Positions 10,436-21,407 of a DNA stretch of 64,000 nt are shown one piece after another. Origin of the DNA: Thereva unica (Eukaryota > Arthropoda > Insecta > Diptera > Therevidae). How positions within the stretch are numbered: position 1 is the first letter of the stretch; each line of letters opens with the position of its first letter. Under the pieces are notes generated by a model. It ran no database searches. It was not told where the DNA came from and saw only the letters and a list, made by a program, of their open reading frames with translations. Location: NCBI GenBank assembly GCA_949987705.1, contig OX465282.1, positions 63,795,922-63,859,921 on the forward strand, given 5' to 3'. Position numbers and translations under genes: made by a program.

Positions 10436-11402
10436 ACGTCACCTAAATTTCAATGAACCAGTCCGCTGTCACACACCATATAACAACTAAAGGTCCTCCA
10501 GTATTTTGCAGGCCTCGCAGACTTACACCAGAAAAATTAAAGGCTGCAAAAGCAGAAATTGATTACCTCAGCCAGGTAGGAATTTGCCAGCGTTCCAAAG
10601 GCGAATGAGCAAGCCTTCTTCTCATGGTGAAAAAGGCCAACAACTCATGGAGATTGTGCGGTGATTATCGTGCACTGAATCCAGTAAATGTGCCAGATCG
10701 GTACCCAATTCCTTTTCTGCAAGATTCCACGCACTCGTTAAACGGATAGCAAATATTCTCAAAGATATAGACTTACAAAAACATTTCACCAAATTCCGAT
10801 TGATCCCGCAGATGTTGCTAAAACGGCTACAACCACGGCATTTGGGCTATTTGCGTACCGATTTATGACTTTTGAGCTTCGGAATGCGGCACAGTCCTTC
10901 CAAAGATACATGGATAGTACGAGTATATTGTATGATCTGGATTTCGTATTTGCGTATATCGGTGATATAAGCGTTGCATCTACAACTATGGAAGAACATA
11001 AGGTCCATCTTCAAATAGTCTTTGACCGACCAAGGAAAAACGGCCTTGCTATTAATCCTGACAAATACCAATTTGGAAAAGAAAGTATTAAGTTTGTAGA
11101 ACACAATTTGTCAGGGGAAGGTATTGAACCTTTGGAAGAGAAAATTCAAGCATTATCTGAATTCAAACTTCCCAGCGTGGCTAAAAGCCTCAAGAGATTT
11201 TTAGGGATGCTCAGATTCTATAGGCGCTTCATCCCAAATGCCGTTCACTTTCACTCGATCCTGCAGAAATTCATTGTAGGAAAACAAAAGAATGATGGAA
11301 CAATGATCCAATGGGCAGCAGAGGGAAAAAAAACGCCTTTGATCAATGCAAAAAGGACTTAGCGAACGCCACCCTCTTCGCACCCCGCTACGGAAGCACA
11401 GC
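10436..11402 (+). pseudogene. Gypsy B reverse transcriptase (second fragment)
   Basis: After the LINE, the plus strand carries an RT spread over several frames: RRLTPEKLKAAKAEIDYL and WRLCGDYRALNP near 10510-10690, then a 165-codon frame (10865-11362) from MTFELRNAAQSFQRYMD through the connection domain (LKRFLGMLRFYRRFIPNA). The catalytic tetrad reads YIGD instead of YIDD, so one metal-binding aspartate is lost. Frameshifts and stops occur in the first half. The fragment ends at the start of Gypsy C's LTR (11403); the RNase H continues at 18321. Confidence 0.85.
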
Positions 11403-12351
11403 TGTAACGACAGGAGGGGCGGGTCAGCTCTTAGATGTCCAGCGTTTAAATAACAAAACTCCCGTTACGTTTTATGTCCTTTTTTATTAATTATACTATA
11501 CAACTATATTATAAAACTATCAAGGGGAGAAAAAGAGATAAAAGGAATAAGTCGGTCGGCGCCAATGGATCAACTCTCCGTGGCCGGTAAATGTATCGGT
11601 CGGTCGACACCACTGGATCAACTCTCCGTGGCCGGTAAAAGTATCGGTCGGTCGGTACCACTGGATCAACGCGCTGTGGCTTGTAAATGAATAGGTCGGT
11701 CGGCGCCACTGGATCAACTCTCCGTGGCTTGTCTGTTTTAAATCATACGATCAACTCTCCTACGGTCCTGTCCAGTTATCAGGCAAAGGAATCACCTCTT
11801 CCACTGTCTGATCACGACTGACTTTCGCAGGCAAGCACCGGCCTTTTACATTGTTGCTTGGTGATGAGGGGGTCTTGAGGTTTTATATTTTAATTTGAAA
11901 GTAATCACGTCACACCATTATATTTTAATAAATTTTTATATTAAATTAATTTTATACTATTTTATTTAATTCCTTTTAGAGGTTTTATTTTAAATTTCAA
12001 AATAATTATTTTAACGGTTATACAATTCCGGATATCCTTAGTCGTTTGACTCTTAACTACTACTCTTACATTTTCTATTTTTATTTTACATGACAACTTT
12101 TGTGTCTATGTTTTTGAAAATCATTTGTGTGTTCAGTGTCTACGTATGTGATATCTGATTCAGTATTCCTAAAGTGTATTTCTAAGTATGTAGAAGTGAA
12201 AATATAATTTTTAATGTATTAAAAACACTGTACTCAAAAATTACAAGTACAGGAACGGAATTGAATGTTGAATAAACTTGCTACAATAACGAACATAAAT
12301 TAATAACAAGTAGCAACGAACATAAATTAATAACAAGTAGCAACCGCTACA
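11403..12351 (-). repeat. Gypsy C 3' long terminal repeat
   Basis: On the minus strand the LTR begins TGTAGCGGTTGCTACTTG (12351 downward) and ends GTCGTTACA at 11403, keeping the TG...CA rule. Just upstream of it (about 12353-12363) is the purine run AAGGGGGAG, the plus-strand primer site expected next to a 3' LTR. A 27-bp direct duplication lies near its start (about 12284-12340). A four-unit 48-bp tandem repeat lies near its other end. The matching 5' LTR survives only as 18 bp at 18303-18320. Confidence 0.8.
11551..11742. repeat. 48-bp tandem repeat, four units, within the LTR
   Basis: Units start at 11551, 11599, 11647 and 11695, exactly 48 bp apart. Each opens with GTCGGTCGG/A and contains CACTGGATCAACTCTCCGTG with small changes. 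The frames that read through it (YRPRRVDPVVPTD-like) reflect the repeat, since 48 is a multiple of three, and are not a gene. Confidence 0.92.
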
Positions 12352-12435
12352 TAACTCCCCCTTCAGCGCGAGCGTCCATGAATGACGATCAATCAATCAA
12401 TTTAACTATAACAATTACCAAAACTCTTTCTAATA

Positions 12436-13264
12436 TTACAATTGAAATGAAACTCTTTTCCTTGAACTTCTTGTTACCGGTTTGATAGTGTCATCTCTTT
12501 TCTCAATGAAAGCAGGCTTCGGTCTATCGATTGATACTACGATCATCTTCCCGTTGGCGTTAATGGAAAAATTCTTCTCATTTCTTTTAATGATCTGGAA
12601 TGGACCTTCATATAGCTTCTGTAAGCAACTTTTACCTCTATCTACCCTCAGAAAAACAAATTCACAGTCCTCTAATCCTTTTGGTATATAGTAATTTTTC
12701 TTTTGTTCCCGAGAATCAGTTGGAATAATATTTCTCATATGGTCTCGTAATTGCGTTACTAAACTTGCTGGATCGGATATGCTTTCTTGATTCCTGACAA
12801 AGAACTCCCCTGGAATTCGTAATGTCTGTCCATACACTAACTCAGCTGGGCTGCATTTAAGATCTTCCTTAACCGTGGTGCGAAAACCTAACAATAAAGC
12901 TGGAATGTGTAGCTTTGAGTGCGGTTTTTAATTGCCTGTGGAGTCTCTCCACCATTCCGTTCGATTGTGGATGATAAGCCGCTGTTCGAATTTTATGAGT
13001 TCCTAAAAACTTTGAAAATTCTTCGAAAAGTTTCCCTTCAAACTGGCCTCCCTGGTCAGGGGTTACTGTTAAAGGAATCCCAAATCTCGGAAAGTATTGT
13101 TCGTACAACGTCCTTACAACTATGTTTGCTGTGATACTTTTCAAAGGATACACCTCTGGCCACCTGGTAATCCTATCCACAACTGTTAATAGATACATAA
13201 ATCGTTCCACCGGATGTAAGGGGCCAATTTGATCTACATGAATATGTTCAAACCTTCCTGACGG
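12436..13264 (-). pseudogene. Gypsy C integrase core and C-terminus
   Basis: The 177-codon frame (13402-12869) reads from the hAT insertion border into a retroviral-type integrase core. The catalytic D,D-35-E residues are visible in HVDQIG, VTPDQGGQFE and NGMVERLH. The next frame (12894-12436) gives the C-terminal part, with PAELVYGQTLRIPGEF and a basic end. A frameshift near 12890 joins the two. The integrase would insert the cDNA copy. Its zinc-finger part lies on the far side of the hAT element (17351-17600). Residues upstream of about 13264 belong to the hAT end. Confidence 0.85.
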
Positions 13265-14100
13265 CAGTGGCGTACCTAGGGGGGGGGCGGTGGGTGCGGA
13301 GCATTTCAAAGGGGGCTCACGCACAGGGCGTTTACATGTAGTTGTATGCTGTTTTACTGGCCGTATCCAAATTGGGCACTCTGCTTTGAAGTGATATATC
13401 AATATTTTTTTAAATCATCGATTTTTCTTTTGAAAAGCAGGGCTGGCGGAAGGCGGTCTGCTAGGTCTGCAAAGCATTAGGGCGCTGGCATAAGAACTAT
13501 ATTTTTCAAACAACAAAATCTAAACGAGACAAAACAAAAATACTGACGAAGTTACAATTTCAGGAATCGCAAATAGATAAATATACTCAGTCCGTTTTGA
13601 AGAATTGTATTTGGAATGATAAATTGCTTATAAACCATTTTGTTCATTCGCGATTCAATCTTTTAACAGTGAAGAGTGAAACAAATTATTAGGGTGCCAG
13701 TGCATTTAGAGAGTTTATTATAGGTAAGTATATTATATTACGTATTATAGATATAGATGTTATTCTAAATGCTATTCAGAGTAGTAAAATGACTTTGCCG
13801 TTTTCTATACATAATGTAGGTACTATTTATTTCGACAAGTTATATTTTTATTATATATCCCTAGGATGAAACGAAAATACTGGAGCACTACTCAAATATA
13901 TCTCCCATAAGTCAACTTCTAGTTCTTTTAGTATTGTTGCTTCAAATATGGGCGAAGAAGCAGCCCTCGAAGGCGAAAAAACATTTTCCAATGTTGTTCA
14001 AGAGGAAAGACCTGCTTCACATACTGGCGAAGAAGTAGAAAGTTCATCAAGTTCTGATGAAGAATCTGCTGCACAAATTATTCCGTCTATTTCTATTAGT

Positions 14101-14500
14101 GCGTTTCCATGACAGCTTGAAGCTTACTTGAAGCATACTTCAAGTACAAATGTAAACGCAAGCAGCTCGACTGGAGTCGATCAAAAAGATTTTTGTGATC
14201 GGCTCGAGTGCTTGTCATGTAAACCGAGCTTGAAAGCTTGAGTGCTCGAAATTGCGAAAGTTAGGCCTGTAAATGTGTCTAAAGGTAATGTGTGGGAATA
14301 TGAGAAGACAAAAATATTAATGAAGAAATAAAATCACGATAAAAGGAAGAAATAAAAGAAATATAATAGTAACTTCAAATGACAGCTAAAGAACTCAAGC
14401 TCATTTTAAGCTAATATGCCGCTTCAAGTAGGCAGAGCATATACGCGCTCGAGTTCTTGAGATTTTCAAGCCTTCGAGTACTCAAGCTGTCATGGAAACG
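14101..14500. mobile_element. 400-bp MITE inside the hAT transposase
   Basis: The left end GCGTTTCCATGACAGCTTGA (14101-14120) is mirrored at 14482-14500. TAGT stands outside both ends (14097-14100 and 14501-14504), giving an apparent 4-bp duplication. The host reading frame stops at the left border and resumes at the right one. The interior is rich in CTTGAAGC/GCTTCAAG-like words in both directions. Confidence 0.85.
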
Positions 14501-16299
14501 TAGTATATGAATGATATTGGATTATGGTCTAACAAAATTGACGACAATACAAGAGTATTTCTGGTACGTCAAGGTCCCTTTGCAATTCAAAATTTGGACG
14601 CCGACTTCAGCGAAGGAGTAAAACGTCCTAATAATACAATCAAAGCCAAAGGTGAAACAAGAAAATTGAGTTAGGACTGGTTTTTTTCAAATTGTGCCTA
14701 ATGGCGAAAAGCTCTTAAGATCGTGGATGGTATATTCACCATCGAAGAAAAGTATTTATTGTTTCTGCTGCAAACTGTTTGATAATCTTTGTCAAGCAGG
14801 TTTTAATACGGAAAATGGTTTTAACAAATGGTGGAAACTTAATCCCAAAATTAGTCAACATAAGGTGAGTCCACTGCACATTCGATCATATTCCAAATGG
14901 AAGCAATTAGAAATAAGACTTGGACGTGGCGCAACTATTGACAAACTACAACAACAGAATATTGATAAAGAAATAAAAAAATGGAAGGAAATTCTAACAA
15001 GAATACTTGATTAATTAGATTCTTAGCAAAACAAAATTTGGCGTTTCGAGGACATCGTGAAAGTGTTCATCTGGAAAACATCGATTCAATGGGAAATAGA
15101 GGAAATTTTCTTGAGCTTGTTGACTTATTGGCTAAGTACGACCCAGTATTAAGAGAACACGTAGTAAAAATCAAGATGGGTAATAAATATAGTATCTCTT
15201 ATTTGTCGCCGAAGATTCAGAACGAATTCATAGAGCTATTGGGAGGCGCAGTCAGAAAAACAATTATGGATCAAATAAAGCAGGCTAAATACTTTTGTAT
15301 TATATTTGACAGAACTCCTGACATTTCACACAAAGATCAAACCAGTCAAATTATTAGATATGTAGTTATTGATGGTAGCGAAGTTAAAGTTGTAGAATCG
15401 TTTATTGACTTTGTAGAAACTAAAGGAAAAACTGCTGGTGAATTCACAGATATGATGATTTTAACGAAATTAGAACATGACGGTTTAGATATAAAAAATT
15501 GCAGAGGACAGGCTTACGATAATGCTGCCGTCATGGCAGGAAAGCACAGCGGTGTTCAAACTCGTATTAAAGAAATAAATCTAAATGCAGAATTTATAGC
15601 ATGTACAAATCATTCTTTAAACCTGGTATGTTTACAAGCAGCTTCTACAGCTATCAATTCCATCACATTTTTTGGAACTATCGAACAGTTGTTTCCGTTT
15701 TTTTCTTCTTCCACTCATAGATGGAATGTTTTACTTTCTGTCACTGGTCAAGGTGTTAAACGCAGTGTAGAAACTCGCTGGAGCGCCAGAGTTGCCGCGG
15801 TAACTATAGTAAAAAACATTTTTTTTACATTTTAAGCGCTTTGGAAAAATTGACATCTGAAGAAGAAAATAGTAAAACGAGATCAGATGCTGGAATATTA
15901 CTCAATTCTATGCAATCTTTTTCTTTTCTATGTTACCTTCATTTATGGGAACCCGTCCTTTTGGAAATTAATGACGCTCAAAAATACCTGCAAATAAAAG
16001 GGTTAAATGTCCACCAATGCCATATAAAATTAAATTCTTTGCAAACACATTTCATTGAACAAAGAGATACGCTAGTACAAAACGCTGTTATAGCAGCAAA
16101 AATAATTTGTGAAGAGTTGGAGATATCGACCGCGCGTCGAGTTAGAAGGAGAAAAAATATGAGTGGGGAAAATTCGCGAGACGTGGGGCTATCCTTAGAA
16201 GAAGAAGTACGAAGAGAAATGTTTTCATCTATGGACAGAATTATAAAGGAAATAAAAGAACGCTTCGATCAGTTGCATAGCCTTGTAAGAAAATATTCG

Positions 16300-16720
16300 T
16301 GTATAATACCGTGTAACCTACTACTGTTCCACCGAAATTCAGGACCTCCTGCCTGCACGGCAATACTTTTCCCGCAACACAAGACTAGCCCGCTCGGCTC
16401 ACCCCCATACCCTACAGCCCCCTCGTTCACGCACAATACGGTTCAGAAGTTCGTTTATGAATAGAACAACTCGATTGTGGAATGATGTCCCGCAGTCGGT
16501 ATTTCCGAACTCGTACAACATCTTAGAGTTCAAACGTGAGGTTCATCGTCATTTTCTTCTACACCCTCCAGACCCCCTCTAACCTTTCCTATTCTCCTCT
16601 ATTCTTCAAACCAAGCTACTACTAGACATTGCACCATGAACTGAACGACATGACGGACTGGTAGTACAAAGGGTTACACCTAAGCTTGGTTTTTTCATAT
16701 AAAAAAAAAAAAAAAAAAAA
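16300..16720 (+). mobile_element. 5'-truncated LINE tail with poly(A), in the hAT
   Basis: Between about 16325 and 16581 one frame reads as the C-terminus of a Jockey/CR1-type reverse transcriptase, with LPARQYFSRNTRLARSA and later TTRLWNDVPQSVFPNSYN. It ends in a stop at about 16581, a short 3' UTR, and a run of 20 A residues (16701-16720). The hAT transposase resumes right after the poly(A). The left border is only approximate, as I could not find a clean target duplication. Confidence 0.8.
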
Positions 16721-17350
16721 TGAAGAATTTGAATGTCAAATAAATGACTTGATTGACATTGATAAAGAACAGTTCCATATTGAAAGAAAAAGGATCCAGG
16801 TTTTTATGGCTGTACCTACACAAAAAGAAGAGGCAAAACATTGGAAAAACGGGGAGAAGGGCCCTCTTGATCTGCTAAAATTTATTCAGCAGTATAGGTT
16901 GGAAAATTCTGTTCCCAACATTGTAATTTTGTTAAGAATTTTTTTAACAATTTCAATCAGTGTCGCTAGCTGCGAAAGAAGCTTCTCAAAATTGAAGTTG
17001 ATAAAAAATTATCTTCGTTCTACAATGAATCAATTAAGACTACAAAATCTTGCAATGTTGTCAATACAACAAGAAATTACAAATAATATAAATTTTGAGA
17101 ACATTACACACGATTTTTCTAGTATGAAAGCTAGAAGAGTAGATATTATATAAATATGTTTACGAGTGCATACAAATATGTCTAAAAAAAATTACTCTGT
17201 GTATTAATTAATATTGATTAAATAACTTAATAATTTATTTATGTGTATTAATTTATAAAAACCACTATTTGATTGACTTATAATAGAAAGGGCGGCAAAC
17301 TGGAGATCGCCCCGGGCGACAAAAGTTCTAGGTACGCCACTGCCTGACGG

Positions 17351-17600
17351 TATCTTAATTTTTTTGCACTTGAGATTTCGTATGTCTATTTATTTTTTCT
17401 CTTTGACATGCTATGCAAGATTTTGCCCATAAATTAATATCTGAGTTCATCCTAGGCCAAAAGTATCTACTTGCAATCAATTTCCTCGAACTTCGAATGA
17501 CTGGAAGTGACAATTTGTGTAACATATCAAATATATTTTTCCGCATACCCACTGGAATGAATGGACGATCTCTTTCAGTGGAACATTCTATTTATTTCTA
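17351..17600 (-). pseudogene. Gypsy C integrase zinc-finger region
   Basis: The minus-strand frame 17552-17355 gives RSSRKLIASRYFWPRMNSDI and then CIACQREK, the HHCC-type N-terminal integrase finger. It leads directly to the hAT duplication at 17343-17350, beyond which the integrase core continues (12436-13264). Confidence 0.8.
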
Positions 17601-17672
17601 GATGAAGGTACATCTGCTTCTCTTAATACGAATTTTGAATTTTCGTTTGAATTCTCAATTAAATGTTGTAAT

Positions 17673-18302
17673 TCAATGTTCCTTTTGCTCTTCTGCGATA
17701 ATGTCCAATTCAACTTGATTCTCGTTAATCGCGTCGCAATCCATAATTTCTACATCTACCCGGGATAAAGCGTCTGCCACGACGTTAGATTCACCTTTAA
17801 TATGTTTGATGTCAGAGGTAATTTGGGTGATATAATCTAAATGCCTCGCTTGCCTTTGACTTCTTTCAGCTTTTGGCCAAATTGCCGAGGTTAAGGGCTT
17901 GTGGTCTGTGAACACTGTAGAATCGCGACCTTCCAAGAAATGTCTGAAGTGCTTAATTGCTGAGTATACAGCTAAAAGCTCTCTATCGAACGTTGAATAG
18001 TTTCTTTCTGCTGCACTCAATTTCTTTGAGTAAAATGCCAATGGTTCAGCCTTGTTGTTCTTGTATTGTTCCAGCATTGCTCCGATTGCTATATTTGACG
18101 CATCAACAGTCAATCGAAAAGTAGCTTCCTCTGCCGGATGGACTAATAATGTTGCAGTAATAAAAGCGTCTTTGACTTTAATGAATGCATTTTCACATTC
18201 CTCCGTCCAGTCAAAAGTTTTAACCTTTTTATTCTTCTTAAGCTCTTTCGCTAGCTGAATATGAATAGGACCTAAAAATTTCGCTAACTGTGGAATGAAT
18301 CT
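17673..18302 (-). pseudogene. Gypsy C RNase H domain
   Basis: The frame starts at the rearranged 5' border with RFIPQLAKFLGP (RT connection) and contains RNase H with LTVDASNIAIGAMLEQ, FDRELLAVYSAIKHF and the FTDHKPLTSAI block, then chromodomain-free spacer sequence rich in acidic residues (VDVEIMDCDAINENQ). RNase H would degrade the RNA template. All of the reverse transcriptase and everything before it are missing: an 18-bp scrap of 5' LTR (18303-18320) is joined straight to this point. Confidence 0.88.
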
Positions 18303-18320
18303 CAAGTAGCAACCGCTACA
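18303..18320 (-). repeat. 18-bp remnant of the Gypsy C 5' LTR
   Basis: The minus strand reads TGTAGCGGTTGCTACTTG, identical to the first 18 bases of the LTR at 12351. It is followed directly by RNase H coding sequence. This marks an internal deletion running from within the 5' LTR to pol. Confidence 0.75.
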
Positions 18321-19895
18321 CTTGGCTGCTCTGTGCTGTGGATGCATCAGAGATGGCAATAGACGCTGTTCTCAACCAAGTCGTCAAAGGTACAACACAA
18401 GCTCTGGGATTTTATTCAAAAGAATTAACCAAAGCACAAAGCAAGAACAGTACTTATAACCGAGCTCCTTGCCATTTACCAAGAAGTTAAGCGTGTCAAG
18501 TTCATGTTGGAAGGCAGGGAATTCCACATCAAAACAGATCACAAACCACTGGTTTACGCATTTTGACAAAAATTAGATAAAGCATCTCCAAGGCAATTGA
18601 GGTACCTGTACTATATACTTAGGTCAATACACGACAGATCTTCGGCATGTCTCAGGTTGCAAGAATGACACAGCTGACCTCCTATCACTCGCAAATGTGG
18701 ACAGCATTTCATAATTCACCTTTAAAGAGATGTCAGAAGCACAGCAAATCGATTCAGAAATACAAGGGCTAATCAAAAATATGAATCATTCCTTAATTAC
18801 TAAACCAATTACCTTTCCAGAATCGCCTTATCCACTGCTTTGCGACACTTCACAACAAAAAGTTCGACCGCTGGTCCCACAAAACTTTCGCTCACTAGTC
18901 ATTAAAAAACTGCATGCCCTATCGCACCCAGGAGTTAAGGCAACCAGCAAATTAATCTCACATCGAGATGTCTGGCCCAACATGAGAGCTGATATTGCGA
19001 ATTCGTAACAGAATGCATACCATGCCAACGCGCTAAGGTCCACCGCCACAACAAGACACCACTAACGAAATATTCAATAGTGGACGAAAGATTCCAACAT
19101 GTGAACATAAATATTATTGGACATCTTCCTTCGTCGCGAGATATGAAATACTGCCTAACATGGTATAGACCGCTTTTCAAGGTGTCAAGAAGCCTTCCCA
19201 ATCGCTGACATAACAGCTGAAACAATCGCTAGAACATTCTACTCGGAATGGATAGCTCGCTATGGAACGCCTTTTTCGTAACAACGGATTTAGGCAGACA
19301 ATTTGAGTGCTCCCGTTTTGCTGAGCTTACTAAGCTCCTTGGTGTGTAACATCTGAAAACAACACCATACCACCCTCAAGCCAATGGGATAATTGAAAGG
19401 TGGCATAGGACATTGAAAACCCCATTGAGTGTTATGCCTCAAATAATTGGGTCGATATTTTACCAGGCATATTACTCGGATTAAGATCAACCTTCAAAGA
19501 AGACATTAAAGCCACACCAGCTGAAATGGTTTTCGGTACTACCCACCCTAAAACTAACTGGAGAATTCTTTGCAAAATCTTGCAGTAAAGGCGATGCCAT
19601 AATTATTGCAACCGAATTTGTAAAAAACTTAAAGCAAAACATGCAACGTATTGTGAAACGTAAAACCACCTCTTCAACCACCATACAACGGTCCTTACGA
19701 GGTTGCGAATAGAAATGACAAATACTTTGGAATCCTCATCAAAGGGCGCAAGGCAAAAATGTAGGTGGACCGATTAAAAGCTACTTTCTTAGCCAAGGAT
19801 AGTAACACACAAAATCTCAGCATAGATAATCGAAACAGAACACCACCACCGCCTTCTGACACAGTAAAAACTAGATCTGGACGAAGCCAGAACCA
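18321..19895 (+). pseudogene. Gypsy B RNase H and integrase (third fragment)
   Basis: The plus strand resumes Gypsy B with RNase H (VDASEMAIDAVLNQ, then FHIKTDHKPLVYAF) up to about 18570. The frame at 18730-19008 gives the integrase finger (LHALSHPGVKATSKLISHRDVWP and, after a frame change, CxxC). Core and C-terminal parts follow in several frames to about 19895; the last readable piece is VDRLKATFLAKDSNTQN. Many stops and frameshifts show age. It ends where a LINE begins at about 19896. Confidence 0.8.
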
Positions 19896-20445
19896 CCAGT
19901 TCCAGAATAAATAAAGCTAGATGCGCATATGCATGCCTGTCCCGAATATTGAGATCAACGGAGATCTCCACTAACACTAAATTGTGGCTGTTCAACTCCA
20001 ACGTTGAGGCAGTTCTTTTGTACGGTTGCGAAACATGGAAAGTCACCCAATTCATCACAGGGCGCCTACAAGTCTTCATCAACAGATGCCTTCGTCGTAT
20101 CCTAAAAATCCGCTGGCAAGATAGAATTTCAAAAGAACTATGGCGCCGTGCCAGCCAAGAAAGGATAGACGACCAAATCAGACGAAGGCAATGGAATTGG
20201 GTTAGCCACACCTTGCGATGCGAAGACGAAAATCTAGCCAAACAGGCCCTTGACTGGAATTCGCAAGGATCCCGTCGAGTAGGAAGACCTAGAACAACGT
20301 GGAGGAGAACCCTACTAGCAGAAGCCGCAACAACTTGGAGATCCTGGTCAGAGCTGAGATCTGTCGCGCAAAACAGAGTCCGCTGGAGAGCAACTGTTTC
20401 CGCCCTATGTCCCATGAGGGATTAAAGGAGTTTAAAGAAGAAGAA
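19896..20445 (+). mobile_element. RTE-like LINE 3' fragment
   Basis: The 158-codon frame 19949-20425 is the end of a LINE reverse transcriptase protein, with VLLYGCETWKVTQFITGRLQ, RCLRRILKIRW and GRPRTTWRRTLL. After the stop comes a very short 3' end with an AAGAAGAAG-type tail. The sequence around the left border (CAGTTCCAGAATAAATAAAG) also occurs inside the related minus-strand copy near 47545, which places the truncation at about 19896. It is inserted at the end of Gypsy B. Confidence 0.85.
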
Positions 20446-20649
20446 AATATAATTATAAAGTATCCATAATGCTTTTGGTTAAGTCAGGTTCTTTGATACA
20501 CCTCGTGGTAATGAAAATATATTATCGGTTGTGGACTTTTGCTTTCTTCTTCCGTCGTTTCCAGTTTCTTATTTTTATTTATACAGTCTTAAGCCTTCCT
20601 CGACATCGGATTTATATCTTTTCTTAGTCCGACCTAGTCTCCATTTTCA

Positions 20650-21235
20650 GGTATCAGTGGAAGAGTACGCACAATCTGTCCATAACCAACATACACGCCT
20701 CAACAGAAGACAAGCAGGGCGGAGAAAAATATGAGTTGTACGATACCCTGCTAAGAGCCTTTAATCAATCCCGTGAAACAATATTAAGATGGTCGTGGGT
20801 AGTGCCGGATTTACCAACAAGCAAAACAAGCAATTGCTTGAGGCCCCTACCCTCAGGGGGCCCCGCGCCACTTATATTTTATTTGGTTCGTCTTTAGATA
20901 AAAGGGAAGTAAACAAACTGTTTGGCCATAATGTTTTCATAATATTTTTTTGCGAATCAAATATACAACCGTCATAGTTTTGCGACCAAAACAATAAATG
21001 TAAAACTGAACGTAACTACGGTAGTCATTGTTGGGGGGCCCCATCACGAGGTTGTGCTTGGGGCCCCGCAAAATATAAATCCGGCCCTGGTCGTGGGAGA
21101 AGCTAATGCGAAGATAGGAAAGGAAGAGTATCATAGCTGGTACCTGCTGGTACCATAGTCAAACATAGCCTAGACGACCGCGGAATGATCATTATGACCA
21201 TCTTTTTACCACATAAAAACACCCGGGTTTTGTGT
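20650..21235 (+). pseudogene. LINE endonuclease relic, split by a hAT MITE
   Basis: Short plus-strand pieces resemble an APE endonuclease of an RTE-like LINE: a degenerate version of the GDxNAKIGKEEY block spans the MITE (its first residues before 20800, the rest after 21097), and HSLDDRG plus FLPHKNTRV follow near 21160-21235. The frame has several stops. Removing the MITE and one copy of its target duplication restores the order of the motifs. Confidence 0.6.
20800..21089. mobile_element. hAT MITE, TSD GTCGTGGG
   Basis: The ends are TAGTGCCGGATTTA and its near reverse complement TAAATCCGGCCCTG. The 8-bp word GTCGTGGG lies on both sides (20792-20799 and 21090-21097). The 290-bp interior carries the GGGGCCCC-type inner palindromes common in this kind of hAT derivative and no transposase. 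Confidence 0.9.
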
Positions 21236-21407
21236 GCGAAGTTGTTATTTTGAACATTAAGTTACATAGTGAACGTTGTGAACTTTACCGTATAGAACAG
21301 AGAACAATACAATAGACGGAGAACACGATGCTTGGAAAATTGTTTATCACAAAAGAAGAAGGAGTAACTCCCAAGAGGAAGAAACACCGATCCCCAAAAA
21401 AACATCC

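Larger units (their letters stand above)
13924..17153 (+). pseudogene. hAT transposase, interrupted
   Basis: The coding relic reads in pieces. An acidic N-terminal part lies near 13940-14100. The piece at 14505-15014 includes a TTF/ZMYM-like cysteine segment with SIYCFCCKLFDN. The 265-codon frame at 15038-15835 has the catalytic-domain blocks (FDRTPDISHKDQ, CRGQAYDNAAVMAG, ACTNHSLNLV). The piece from 15841 follows, and the C-terminal hAT dimerisation region at 16721-17153 ends with ISVASCERSFSKLKLIKNYL. It resembles the animal ZMYM1-like hAT group. A MITE splits the N-terminal part, a stop lies near 14672, and a LINE tail splits the region before the dimerisation domain, so no transposase can be made. 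Confidence 0.88.
13265..17342 (+). mobile_element. hAT transposon, 15-bp TIRs, TSD CCTGACGG
   Basis: The ends are perfect 15-bp inverted repeats, CAGTGGCGTACCTAG at 13265-13279 and CTAGGTACGCCACTG at 17328-17342. The 8-bp word CCTGACGG flanks both (13257-13264 and 17343-17350), the standard hAT signature. It sits inside the integrase gene of Gypsy C. The interior carries a plus-strand transposase relic, a 400-bp MITE (14101-14500) and the tail of a LINE (about 16300-16720). Confidence 0.95.

Noticed and set aside
13257..13402. Extension of the Gypsy C integrase frame upstream to 13402
   Set aside because: The codons beyond 13264 come from the hAT terminal sequence, not from the integrase.
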